Shown here in pieces: positions 9,289-17,354 of a DNA stretch of 64,000 bases. Every line of letters begins with the position of its first letter. Positions within the stretch are counted from its first letter, which is position 1. Under the pieces are notes generated by a model. That model made no database searches. It saw nothing but the letters and a program-made list of their open reading frames with translations, and was not told where the DNA came from. Source of the stretch: a bacterium (GTDB taxonomy: Bacteria > Vulcanimicrobiota > Xenobia > Xenobiales > JADMJV01); the NCBI GenBank assembly GCA_018780265.1, contig JADMJV010000068.1:1-64000 (forward strand), read 5' to 3'. A program made the translations under genes and the position numbers.

Positions 9289-11442
9289 GTGACCCAACAA
9301 TGCGAACTGCAGCCCGTGCTTGCTTGGACAAACCGGTATTGGGATTGGATTGGCCTGGTCTGGCTAAGTCTGATTACCTTTTTTGTAGCCTTCCAGGTCA
9401 CTCCGGCCGACCTGTGGGCCCCCATCCATACCGATGGCGACCTTCTTCAAGCCTGCCGATTGCTCAAATCCTCCTGCCTCGAAGGCTCCTACTATCGAGT
9501 CCATGACCTGGGCGCACCCTTCGTGGCCGACCATTATGGGTTTCCCGAGACTTTTGTCATCCATCTGCCCTTGGTATGGTTGCTCAGACGTTTCACCTCC
9601 AACATTTATCTGATCTACAACTTGCTTAGTTTGACAACCTACGTGGCCGCCGCTCTGGCCTGCTATGTAGTGCTGTTGCGGATAGGTTGCCTGGCCATAC
9701 CCTCGCTGTTCATCAGTTGGATCTACGCCTTTCTACCCAACCACCTGGAGCGCTATGATCATTATGGTATCTCCCTTTATGCCGCTGCTCCGCTCGTCGT
9801 ACTGTATGCGCTGCGCTGTCAGCGCGGGGAGCGTCTGCGTACTGGCGAAGTCGTGCTGGCCCCGCTGTGCGGCCTGTGCGGCCCTTATCCGGCCATTTTT
9901 GGATGTCTGACGTTGCTCTGTGGCGGCTTTTTGGGGTGCCTGTCGCAACGACGCCTGCGCCCCATGATTCCTGCGGTTGGTCTCTGCGCACTGATTTCCG
10001 CCGCTTTCTTGCTGGTTTTGGCGCCAGCTCTGCGCCATCAAGGGCCCGATCAGGCTGTGTTGCCTCAGCGTTCGCCGTCCGATCTGGCCCAATGGTCGCT
10101 GGCCCTTGACCATTTGCTGTTGCCCGCCCACGCTCGATCGGTCCATCCACTTCATCCCATTTCAGACCGCTACTACCAGAACTTCCCCCCGCCGCCGGAG
10201 CCCAATGAGGCCCCCTACCTGGGTCTCTTCGCAATGGTGGGGGCGCTGGGCCTGATACTCAATGTATGGCGGGCACACTCCTACATGCCACATTTGCGCG
10301 GACTGTGCTGGTTGCTCTTCTTGGTGGGTACCACGGCCGGTCTGGGCCAGATGTTCACCCTGATTGTGGGCACGACTATTCGCTGCTACAATCGTATTTC
10401 TTTTCATGTGGCCTTTGTCGCCCTGGCGGCGCTTACGCTGCACCTCAGTCAGTTCCGCTGGACCAGCAAGAGGACCGCCTTGCTGGGCCTGCTGGCCACG
10501 CTGGGGATCTTAGAACAGATTTTGAGTTCACCAAACCGGCATCCTCAGGAAGCCCGTCAGTCGGTGGCCTCAGACCAACGCTTCGTGGAGCAGTTGGAGC
10601 AGGCCGTCGCTCCCCACGCCATGGTCTGGCAATTGCCCTATGTGGCCTACCCCGAGAGTCCCCAGGCTTTTCGAGAAGGCGATTACGGACTGGGACGGGG
10701 CTATGCCGTTTCGCGCCAAATCCATTGGAGCTGGGGCTGCCTCAAGGGCAACCGGCAAGAACGCGCTCAAGCGGCCTTCTCCCGGCTACCGCTGACTCGC
10801 CAGGTGAGCATTTTGAAGGAGACCGGATTCGCCGGCCTGGTGGTAGAGCGGCGCGGATACGCCGACGCTGGCCTCAAGGTCGAGAGCCAACTGAAGCTAC
10901 TCGGGATGTCTCCCCAACTGACCAGCCCTGACAGCCATCTCGTTTTCTATCCGTTGGCCTCCTCCACCGTGGACCCGGCGACGGCGGCCAACCTTTTTGA
11001 GCAGCGTGTGTGGGAAGCGGCCTGGCAAGGCGGCCGCATCCGCTTTGATCGGCCCGGTTGGGGCCGACTATTCTGCCGGGGCGGTTGGGCCGAGCCCGAA
11101 CCTGAAGGCGCCTGGTCCAGCGGGTCCAGTTGCTGGCTGTTCTTGCCCCGATTGGCCCAAAGTCCAGAGCGAGTCCAGTTGCGCCTGGTATTGACACCAC
11201 TGCTGGCAGACCGATATCAAGAGATAGAAGTCTGGCAAGGGTCCACCCGATTGGGGGGTTGGAGCTTTCACGACCCGATCGTGCATCAAGTCACTTTTGC
11301 TGCCCGCCTGCCAGCGCTATTGGAGGTCCGTGTGAAGCGTCCCACCAAACCAACCTCCCTGGGAGGCACCGACACTCGGCCGTTGGGCATTCAACTCCAT
11401 TCCCTACTGGTCGGCCAGGGCGTCGCGCAGGATGACCCATGA
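9289..11442 (+). CDS. Polytopic GT-C-like membrane protein
   Basis: 717 residues; about ten hydrophobic helices occupy residues 15-410, and a beta-rich extracytoplasmic region follows to the end. An early loop with HTDGDLLQACRLL and a later LPNHLERYDHYG segment resemble GT-C or YfhO-like membrane glycosyltransferases that take polyprenyl-phosphate sugars. I do not recognise a named family. It starts with GTG directly behind a purine-rich AAAAAAGGGGG stretch, so an internal start further along is possible. The gene is divergent from the GT2 gene, and its 3' end overlaps the metal transporter gene by 39 bases tail to tail. The architecture (membrane half, sandwich half) is like that of the two giant proteins nearby. 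Confidence 0.62.
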   Translation: MTQQCELQPVLAWTNRYWDWIGLVWLSLITFFVAFQVTPADLWAPIHTDGDLLQACRLLKSSCLEGSYYRVHDLGAPFVADHYGFPETFVIHLPLVWLLRRFTSNIYLIYNLLSLTTYVAAALACYVVLLRIGCLAIPSLFISWIYAFLPNHLERYDHYGISLYAAAPLVVLYALRCQRGERLRTGEVVLAPLCGLCGPYPAIFGCLTLLCGGFLGCLSQRRLRPMIPAVGLCALISAAFLLVLAPALRHQGPDQAVLPQRSPSDLAQWSLALDHLLLPAHARSVHPLHPISDRYYQNFPPPPEPNEAPYLGLFAMVGALGLILNVWRAHSYMPHLRGLCWLLFLVGTTAGLGQMFTLIVGTTIRCYNRISFHVAFVALAALTLHLSQFRWTSKRTALLGLLATLGILEQILSSPNRHPQEARQSVASDQRFVEQLEQAVAPHAMVWQLPYVAYPESPQAFREGDYGLGRGYAVSRQIHWSWGCLKGNRQERAQAAFSRLPLTRQVSILKETGFAGLVVERRGYADAGLKVESQLKLLGMSPQLTSPDSHLVFYPLASSTVDPATAANLFEQRVWEAAWQGGRIRFDRPGWGRLFCRGGWAEPEPEGAWSSGSSCWLFLPRLAQSPERVQLRLVLTPLLADRYQEIEVWQGSTRLGGWSFHDPIVHQVTFAARLPALLEVRVKRPTKPTSLGGTDTRPLGIQLHSLLVGQGVAQDDP

Positions 11443-12186
11443 CGAGTGGAGGAAGAGAACCGAAATACCCGCGGCGACCAACAAGTCGGGCCATGGGCTG
11501 TGCAGCCAGTACACCAATCCGGCCGCCAGCACGACTGCCAGATTTCCGATGGCGTCGTTGCGAGAAAAGAGCCAGATTGCCCTGACGCTGGAGTCGCCTT
11601 GTCGGTGGGGTATCAAGACGAAGGCCGCGGCGAGATTGACGGCCAACGCCGCCACACCCAGCATGCCCATCGACTCTGCGTCAGGCTGCCGCGCGAGCAG
11701 GCTGCCGTAGAGGGTCGAAGTCAATACTGCCAGCCCCAATCCACCCAGAAAAAGGCCTTGAAGCATGGCTGCTCGGGCCCGCCAGATCAAACTCCAGCCA
11801 ATGACCAGCAGTCCGACCCAGCTAATCAATCCGTCGCCCAAAAAGTCCAGAGCATCGGCTTTGAGGGACTGAGAGTTTGCCCAAAAACCCCCCGCCATTT
11901 CCAGAACACCATACCCCAGATTGAGGGCGACCACCAGCCCCAACGCTCTCCGGTACGAGGGTTTTAAGTGCCCCTCCTGCCCTTCGGGAAAAATCTGGTA
12001 GCCGAGCTCCGAGACCGCCTTTTCCACCTGAGCCAGCGAGGAGGACTGGCTGATCGTGAGACTGAGTATTTGGGAGGCGGTGGAAACTTGAATTTCACTC
12101 AGTCCCGGGATATCTCTCAGGGCGGTTTCGATCTTGGCTGCACACTTGGGGCAGTCCATTCCGGTCACTCGGTAGCGAACGATCAC
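11404..12186 (-). CDS. HMA-domain cation diffusion facilitator transporter
   Basis: 260 residues. Residues 1-65 form a heavy-metal-associated domain with the metal-binding GMDCPKC motif (Cys12, Cys15). Residues about 80-260 form a six-helix CDF-type membrane domain with the helix-2 segment NSQSLKADALDFLGDG and a helix-5 motif SRNDAIGN. The cytoplasmic C-terminal domain of typical CDF proteins is missing, so the N-terminal HMA domain may replace it as metal sensor or donor. It probably exports a soft or transition metal. The GTG start overlaps the stop of the preceding membrane protein gene in a GTGA arrangement, so it is translationally coupled to the envelope operon, an unusual partnership. 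Confidence 0.85.
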   Translation of the reverse strand: MIVRYRVTGMDCPKCAAKIETALRDIPGLSEIQVSTASQILSLTISQSSSLAQVEKAVSELGYQIFPEGQEGHLKPSYRRALGLVVALNLGYGVLEMAGGFWANSQSLKADALDFLGDGLISWVGLLVIGWSLIWRARAAMLQGLFLGGLGLAVLTSTLYGSLLARQPDAESMGMLGVAALAVNLAAAFVLIPHRQGDSSVRAIWLFSRNDAIGNLAVVLAAGLVYWLHSPWPDLLVAAGISVLFLHSSWVILRDALADQ

Positions 12187-13916
12187 TGTCTGATGGCTAA
12201 CCTTCCAGGAAATAGACTCTGCGGTGGGCTGAGTTCAAGATAGCGCTCGGGCTGCTGCTGGGGCCACAGGTCAAAACGCAGACGGCCGGCCGGGTGGCGC
12301 AGGCCCGATGGCTCCTCCCAGACCAGTTCCAGCCACAAGCGGGCAATGTTAGTTGGGGTTTGCAGGGGCACCTCCAGCCGCCCCACCTGGCCCGGGCCTA
12401 CAGTGACCGGGGTTGCAACCAGGGGCTGCCAATCCTGACCCGGCCAGCGCACCCGCAAGCCTCCCAACGACTGCAAATGAAGACTCGCCGGGGTGGAATT
12501 TTCCACCTCTATCGTCAACCATTCGACGCTGTGGGCGGGCAGACTTTGGCGCTGGCAAGTGAGTTTTGTGGACTCCAGTTGTTGGGCGATATCTTGAGCC
12601 GGAATCCTCACCGCTCCGGCCTCCAGCGAAGGGCCGTGCAAAGGCAGGCTGACATAGTTGGGCCCTGGTTGGAGCACCAGTCTGGGAATGGAATGGCCCA
12701 ACCCGGCCGGGCCGTCGGCGGCCAGGTTCAGATGGAGTAACCCTCCGGGGCCGGTGGCCGAGAGCACTTCGCAGCCGGTGACGAAAGCGGCCGGCAGGTT
12801 GGGAGCGGCGTTCTTCCAGACCACCACCGAACCGCTGGCAAAGGCGACATCTTGCCGCTTCGGGGAGCCGCGCTGCACCCACCAGTCCAGTCCGGTGCCG
12901 GCCAGTTGGTCTGTACTTTTCAATGCAGCCAGGCCCCAAGGCGAGGGGTGTGGCAGCACCTGGCCATCACTCAGTTGGGCATAGACTTGCGCGATCAGCG
13001 GGTCATCCCAACGGTTTTGAGTAGTGACCACGGCCTTGCCCGGGGGCCGTCCGCGCAGCCACTCCCAGGCGGCCTGGTCATGGTCGGTCAGGCCGTATCG
13101 ACTGCCGAGAGTGCGGGCCCACCAGGCCAGACCGTGGGGCAACAGGCCCTGAGCCAGTGACACCTTCTGTTTCTGCCAGGGCACAATCAAACTACGGTTG
13201 AGGGCCGTTTCGCCGGGGTTGCCCAGAGCCCACGTACCCACCAAAAGGATCAGGGGCCGAAAACCCCCCCAGCGATCCACTGCCCAGCCAGCTGCCAGGG
13301 CCAACATCGCGCTGGTGGTGGGACCCCCCTTGGCGGCGCATATCAAAGTGTAGGCGGCCACCGCCCGGGTGGCCACGTCTGGTCGCAGCCACCCCACCGT
13401 CAGGGCCAGCCCGGCCCAGGCCAACTGCTCCCAACCTGGAGCCTGAAATTCGACCAGCATGGCCAACCCGGCAATAGCCACTGCCGCCCAGCGCTGTCGA
13501 CCCTGCCCGGTCAACCCCAATCCGGCGGCAGCTCCGGCCAGACTGGCCGGCAGCAGTGCCGCCATGACCAGGGTTGCCGCCCAGGCCCCGGTCAGGCGCC
13601 GCTGAACCAGGCACAGGAGCCAGATGACCCAGGCCAGTTGCCACACGCACTGCAAGGGGGTAACTCGCAACCACTGGGGGAGGCCGTGCCAGGGCCAGGC
13701 CCACCAGGCCAGCAGCCCGAGCCATTGAGCCAGGGCCGACTGACGACGGAGCAACCAGGCCGACAATATCACGGAAGCCAGTTGACAGACCGAAACCAGC
13801 AGTTGCCCGGGCCACCATCCGGGAAATTGTAAGAGTTCTTGTGGATGTAGTAACTGCACACCCGCACACGCCGCAAACCAGCACACCAGAGCCAGCAGCC
13901 AGGGGCCCGGACGCAT
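12183..13916 (-). CDS. Membrane protein with C-terminal beta-sandwich region
   Basis: 577 residues from the ATG at 13916, which overlaps the stop of the giant membrane gene by one base (TGATG). Upstream in-frame residues lie inside that gene and are not protein-like. About ten Trp- and Leu-rich helices cover residues 5-270. A soluble half follows, with beta-strand-rich segments at about 380-560 such as TNIARLWLELVWEE. No known family was recognised. The architecture parallels the neighbouring giant proteins, only shorter, so it may be a partner subunit or divergent paralogue working on the same glycan. It overlaps the metal transporter gene by 4 bases. Confidence 0.7.
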   Translation of the reverse strand: MRPGPWLLALVCWFAACAGVQLLHPQELLQFPGWWPGQLLVSVCQLASVILSAWLLRRQSALAQWLGLLAWWAWPWHGLPQWLRVTPLQCVWQLAWVIWLLCLVQRRLTGAWAATLVMAALLPASLAGAAAGLGLTGQGRQRWAAVAIAGLAMLVEFQAPGWEQLAWAGLALTVGWLRPDVATRAVAAYTLICAAKGGPTTSAMLALAAGWAVDRWGGFRPLILLVGTWALGNPGETALNRSLIVPWQKQKVSLAQGLLPHGLAWWARTLGSRYGLTDHDQAAWEWLRGRPPGKAVVTTQNRWDDPLIAQVYAQLSDGQVLPHPSPWGLAALKSTDQLAGTGLDWWVQRGSPKRQDVAFASGSVVVWKNAAPNLPAAFVTGCEVLSATGPGGLLHLNLAADGPAGLGHSIPRLVLQPGPNYVSLPLHGPSLEAGAVRIPAQDIAQQLESTKLTCQRQSLPAHSVEWLTIEVENSTPASLHLQSLGGLRVRWPGQDWQPLVATPVTVGPGQVGRLEVPLQTPTNIARLWLELVWEEPSGLRHPAGRLRFDLWPQQQPERYLELSPPQSLFPGRLAIRQ

Positions 13917-16615
13917 CACGGCAACACCTCCAGGGTTTGCCCGCGCAAACGCAGACCGCAGCCGTAGCTGGGGGCTACAAACCAGTCTATCCTGTAGTTG
14001 CCGGGCGCGTCGGGCAGCCGACTGCAGGCCGTCAGTTCCCATTCGTCGGGGCGCGAAGTGGCCACAAACCGGCCGGTTTGTTGGCTGGTATTGGGCACGG
14101 TGGCGGCCAGGCCCGGGCCGGTGCCGGGCAGTAGCGGACGGAGGGCCTGTTGCTCGGTGGCCTCCAATACAGCCGCCAGGGCGACCCGCACCCCCAGGTG
14201 CGGCTCCTGCAAAAGCTGGGAGGACCCCCAGCGCGAGGTGAGACTCAGCCACTGTCCGGCCCGCGCCGGACCCTTGGGGGTCACTGACAGTAGCTGGAGC
14301 CGAGCCAAACGCTGACTGAAGTCGACATTCAACTCGCTCTGACCGGCGATGGGGTGGACCCCCTGGGCGTCCAACCAGGCAAAGTTCACACCCACTCGAC
14401 CCTCTTCATAGGGCACGGCCAGAGGGATGGAAGCCGACCATTCTTGACCCGCCTGGGGTGGTGGCGAAACCGGCACCAGCAACCAGTCCTCGCGATCAGA
14501 TCCAATCTTCAGCAACAACCGTCCGTCTGAGAGAGCCTGGCCGGAGTCGTTGCTTACTCGGGCCAACACTGGATAAACACTGGAACTACGCAGCCCCGGG
14601 GGAACCTGCAGAGTGGCGGTTACCTCCAGCGGCCGAGCCTCTGTATCCAGTTTCCAACTGGGCCACCGGCGCACTACCTGGCCCAGACGCCGGCTGCCAA
14701 CCGCCTTCCAGTCCACGCCGCTGATCAGGCCGGGCAGTACAGCCGGGTAGAACGCTTCGTCGGGGCTCCAGTAGAGCCACTGGACGGGATTCATCTCGAG
14801 CAGGCGCAGGTCGCCGCAACTCCAAAAGGCGCGAGTATCGGCGCGCAAACGAAAAGGCCACTGCCCCCCCACATCCGACTCAAGTGGTTTGCGATTCCCT
14901 ACTGGATAGAGGCCCGTGAAACAGGCCAGAGTGGAGCCGAAATTGATGTTAGGCCATAGTTCGTCGGGCGCATTGACCAGAACGCGCTCCCCCTTTTGCG
15001 ACAAACGGCGCAATTGTTGCATAGCGGCCCAGTCGTCCTGAGTGCAGAAAAGCTGGGGCTGGCTGGTCACAAAGCGATGGGCACCGGCATAGATAGAAAG
15101 CCCCTGGCTCCAACGAGCAGCCGCGCTGGACAGCATATCGCGGCCGGCCACCCAGGCGTTGCTGCTGCAAAAGAGCAAGAAAACCAACGCCATCAGACGT
15201 TTGAGCCGCGAACTCTGAAGGGCCTCCTCCAGCATTGGACTGAGCCAGATTCCCAGGGCTCCGGCCAGGGGCAATCCGGCCGCATACTCCCAGCGAAACC
15301 ACTCCGATTCGTAGTAGGGACCAAAGTCCACCACCGCCGGCACCAGAAAGCCCGTAATTCCAAACGTGATCAGCCAGAGCGAGAGCACATCCCGTCGACG
15401 CCAGGCACCCCACAGAACCAGCGGGCAGAGAAAAAGTGGAAAATGATGTAAGCCCAAAATGGTCATGTCCCAAAAGGGCCGATAACCCGTGCTGGGATCC
15501 TGGCGACGCTGAGAGCGATAGATCCAGGCCCGATCGGAAACCGCTTCAACACTGGCCTGATTGTCGTGGCTGCTGCGAATCTGCCAGAGTTTCTGTTTAG
15601 GAAAGCGTAGTTCCACCTCTTGGGACTCAGCGGCATGACCTAGTTTGCCCTCCACCTTGTGACCCGAGACCAGGCGTTTAGCCAGGTCGGTGAGAGGCCC
15701 CCCCTGAGTGCAGGCCAGCGCCAAAGCGAGGGCCACCACGGCACAACCCTGGGTCAGGGTCTTCAGCGGCTGGGGGTTCCACTGCAACCCTATGGCAAAG
15801 GCCGCCAGGCTGGCCAGACAGGCCAATCCAAATTGAGTCTCATAGACCACGGCGTAGCCGCCCAGCACCAGACCCAACCAGAAAACGTCCAGCCAGCGCC
15901 GATATCGCCATGCCCGCGCAAAGAAATAGAGGGTGAGCACAAAATAGAGTTGAGCGAGGGGATTGTTGTTTTGGTAGGTGTCCAGAAAGCCCGCCCGCCC
16001 TCCTACCCGGACGGCCACGCTGAGGAAAAAGGTGCCCCAAAAGCTGCTCTTGCGATCGTCGCTCCAGCGGTAGAGCGCCCAGTAGCCGAGCACCGGAAGC
16101 AACCCCTGCAACAACAGGGTCTGCAAAAACTGAGAGGTAAACAGCGACAGGCCCGTCAGACGGGCCCACACCACCACCAGCAGGTCGTGTCCATAGTGTC
16201 CGTTGACGGCGATGTCGGGCAGAAATGGGTTGTGGGGAGGAAATTCCCCGCGCAAAAACTGTCCTTGAAAGGCTCCGTGAGCGCCGTAGTCATCATCGTG
16301 AACGAGCCCCTGGCCAAACCAGGCTACCACCAGGCATAGGGCTGACAAAGCGTAAACCCGGCGGTCAACGGGGAAGGCGCTCAAGGCTCCTGTGCGAGGC
16401 CCCACTACAAAGGCCAGCAGTGCAGCCAGCAGCAGGCCAGGGAGCACGGCCGGCCACAGCGACCAGCCCACCAGATGCAATGCCAGATTGGTGGCGGCCA
16501 GCAGAACCACCTGAAACAGCGCCAGACACAAGGGCAAAGCTTCTTCCCAATGCCCTAACCAGCGGCGCGCCAGGGCCAGAGTCAGGGGAAATATCAGCAA
16601 AAAGAGTAGCGCCAT
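13916..16615 (-). CDS. Giant GT-C-like membrane protein (intact paralogue)
   Basis: 899 residues. Transmembrane helices fill residues 1-510, with an early VHDDDYG loop, EFPPHNPFLPD, FPKQKLWQIR and VDFGPYYESEWFRWEYAAGL, all matching the frameshifted protein at 5828-8462. The C-terminal 380 residues are soluble and beta-rich. I do not recognise a named family. The acidic loop after an early helix and the overall plan are GT-C-like, hence a proposed lipid-linked glycosyltransferase or polymer assembly role; this is inference. It is the first gene of a coupled operon (899-residue protein, 577-residue protein, HMA-CDF transporter). Only 66 bases separate its start from the repeat protein gene upstream on the same strand. 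Confidence 0.75.
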   Translation of the reverse strand: MALLFLLIFPLTLALARRWLGHWEEALPLCLALFQVVLLAATNLALHLVGWSLWPAVLPGLLLAALLAFVVGPRTGALSAFPVDRRVYALSALCLVVAWFGQGLVHDDDYGAHGAFQGQFLRGEFPPHNPFLPDIAVNGHYGHDLLVVVWARLTGLSLFTSQFLQTLLLQGLLPVLGYWALYRWSDDRKSSFWGTFFLSVAVRVGGRAGFLDTYQNNNPLAQLYFVLTLYFFARAWRYRRWLDVFWLGLVLGGYAVVYETQFGLACLASLAAFAIGLQWNPQPLKTLTQGCAVVALALALACTQGGPLTDLAKRLVSGHKVEGKLGHAAESQEVELRFPKQKLWQIRSSHDNQASVEAVSDRAWIYRSQRRQDPSTGYRPFWDMTILGLHHFPLFLCPLVLWGAWRRRDVLSLWLITFGITGFLVPAVVDFGPYYESEWFRWEYAAGLPLAGALGIWLSPMLEEALQSSRLKRLMALVFLLFCSSNAWVAGRDMLSSAAARWSQGLSIYAGAHRFVTSQPQLFCTQDDWAAMQQLRRLSQKGERVLVNAPDELWPNINFGSTLACFTGLYPVGNRKPLESDVGGQWPFRLRADTRAFWSCGDLRLLEMNPVQWLYWSPDEAFYPAVLPGLISGVDWKAVGSRRLGQVVRRWPSWKLDTEARPLEVTATLQVPPGLRSSSVYPVLARVSNDSGQALSDGRLLLKIGSDREDWLLVPVSPPPQAGQEWSASIPLAVPYEEGRVGVNFAWLDAQGVHPIAGQSELNVDFSQRLARLQLLSVTPKGPARAGQWLSLTSRWGSSQLLQEPHLGVRVALAAVLEATEQQALRPLLPGTGPGLAATVPNTSQQTGRFVATSRPDEWELTACSRLPDAPGNYRIDWFVAPSYGCGLRLRGQTLEVLP

Positions 16616-16681
16616 GCTGCCCGCCCCTTCGAATGGTGGAGGGGGGGTCCTTGTTTACTCGCCCAACGGTCTCCCGGGCCT

Positions 16682-17236
16682 CTAGATTCCGGGGAAGGGT
16701 AAAAAAATGGGCTGGAACGGCGCGAAACCACTACCGCTCCCAAAGGGCGGTTGCAGGGGCGAAAACCCACTACCGCTTCCGAATGCGGGTTGGAAAGGCG
16801 CAAAGCCGCTACCGCTCAGGAAGTTGGGTTGCGAGGGCGCGAAGCCTCTGCCGCTCAGGAAGTTGGGCTGCGAGGGCGCGAAGCCGTTGCCGCTCAGGAA
16901 GTTTGGCTGCGAGGGCGCGAAGCCGTTGCCGCTCAGGAAGTTGGGTTGCGAGGGCGCGAAGCCGTTGCCGCTCAGGAAGTTTGGCTGCGAGGGCGCGAAA
17001 CCTTGGCCGGAGCCGAAACTGGGTTGACCGGGAAAACCACCACCGACAATTCCCCCCCAGTTTCCTTGCAACTGCTGGAGGGCCGACATCAGAGTGGTCA
17101 GAGTCTGCTGCACCTGAAATGCACTGGCGCTGGCATTGCTGAAGGGTACTCCACCTGACTGGAAACCCGAGCCCGAAAAGCTGGACACACTGTTAAACTG
17201 GGTGTTGAACCCGAACCCTTGCACTCCGAAAGCCAT
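16682..17236 (-). CDS. Gly/Phe/Pro-rich 13-residue-repeat protein
   Basis: 184 residues without a signal peptide or membrane segment. The first 80 residues are Gly/Ser/Phe-rich with an amphipathic stretch (about 40-62, VQQTLTTLMSALQQLQGNWG). The rest is eight tandem 13-residue units with consensus G-x-G-F-A-P-S-Q-P-N-F-L-S; the first five are nearly perfect and the last three degenerate. A strong AAGGAGG lies 6-7 bases before the ATG. Low-complexity Gly/Phe repeats suggest a structural, assembly or phase-separating protein. The N-terminal plan (Gly/Phe region, FQ-x2-Q-x-L helix, W-G) is shared with the truncated gene at 63416, so a family exists in this genome. No function is assigned. Confidence 0.75.
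   Translation of the reverse strand: MAFGVQGFGFNTQFNSVSSFSGSGFQSGGVPFSNASASAFQVQQTLTTLMSALQQLQGNWGGIVGGGFPGQPSFGSGQGFAPSQPNFLSGNGFAPSQPNFLSGNGFAPSQPNFLSGNGFAPSQPNFLSGRGFAPSQPNFLSGSGFAPFQPAFGSGSGFSPLQPPFGSGSGFAPFQPIFLPFPGI
16813..17007. repeat. Five tandem 39-bp repeats
   Basis: Units beginning CGCTCAGGAAGTT start at 16813, 16852, 16891, 16930 and 16969, exactly 39 bases apart, with only a few substitutions between copies. The reading frame of the minus-strand gene is preserved (13 codons per unit). Further decayed units lie at lower coordinates, to about 16700. Such an array can gain or lose units by slippage. Confidence 0.9.
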
Positions 17237-17354
17237 CTGTTTCCTCCTTGAGTCCGTACACTCGTTCCTACTCTAACATCTTCAGCCCAAAGCACCCGAT
17301 TGGGAACCGGGCAACCGTTAGGGTTCCTTATTGTTTTGTTCGGGTACCGCCCAT

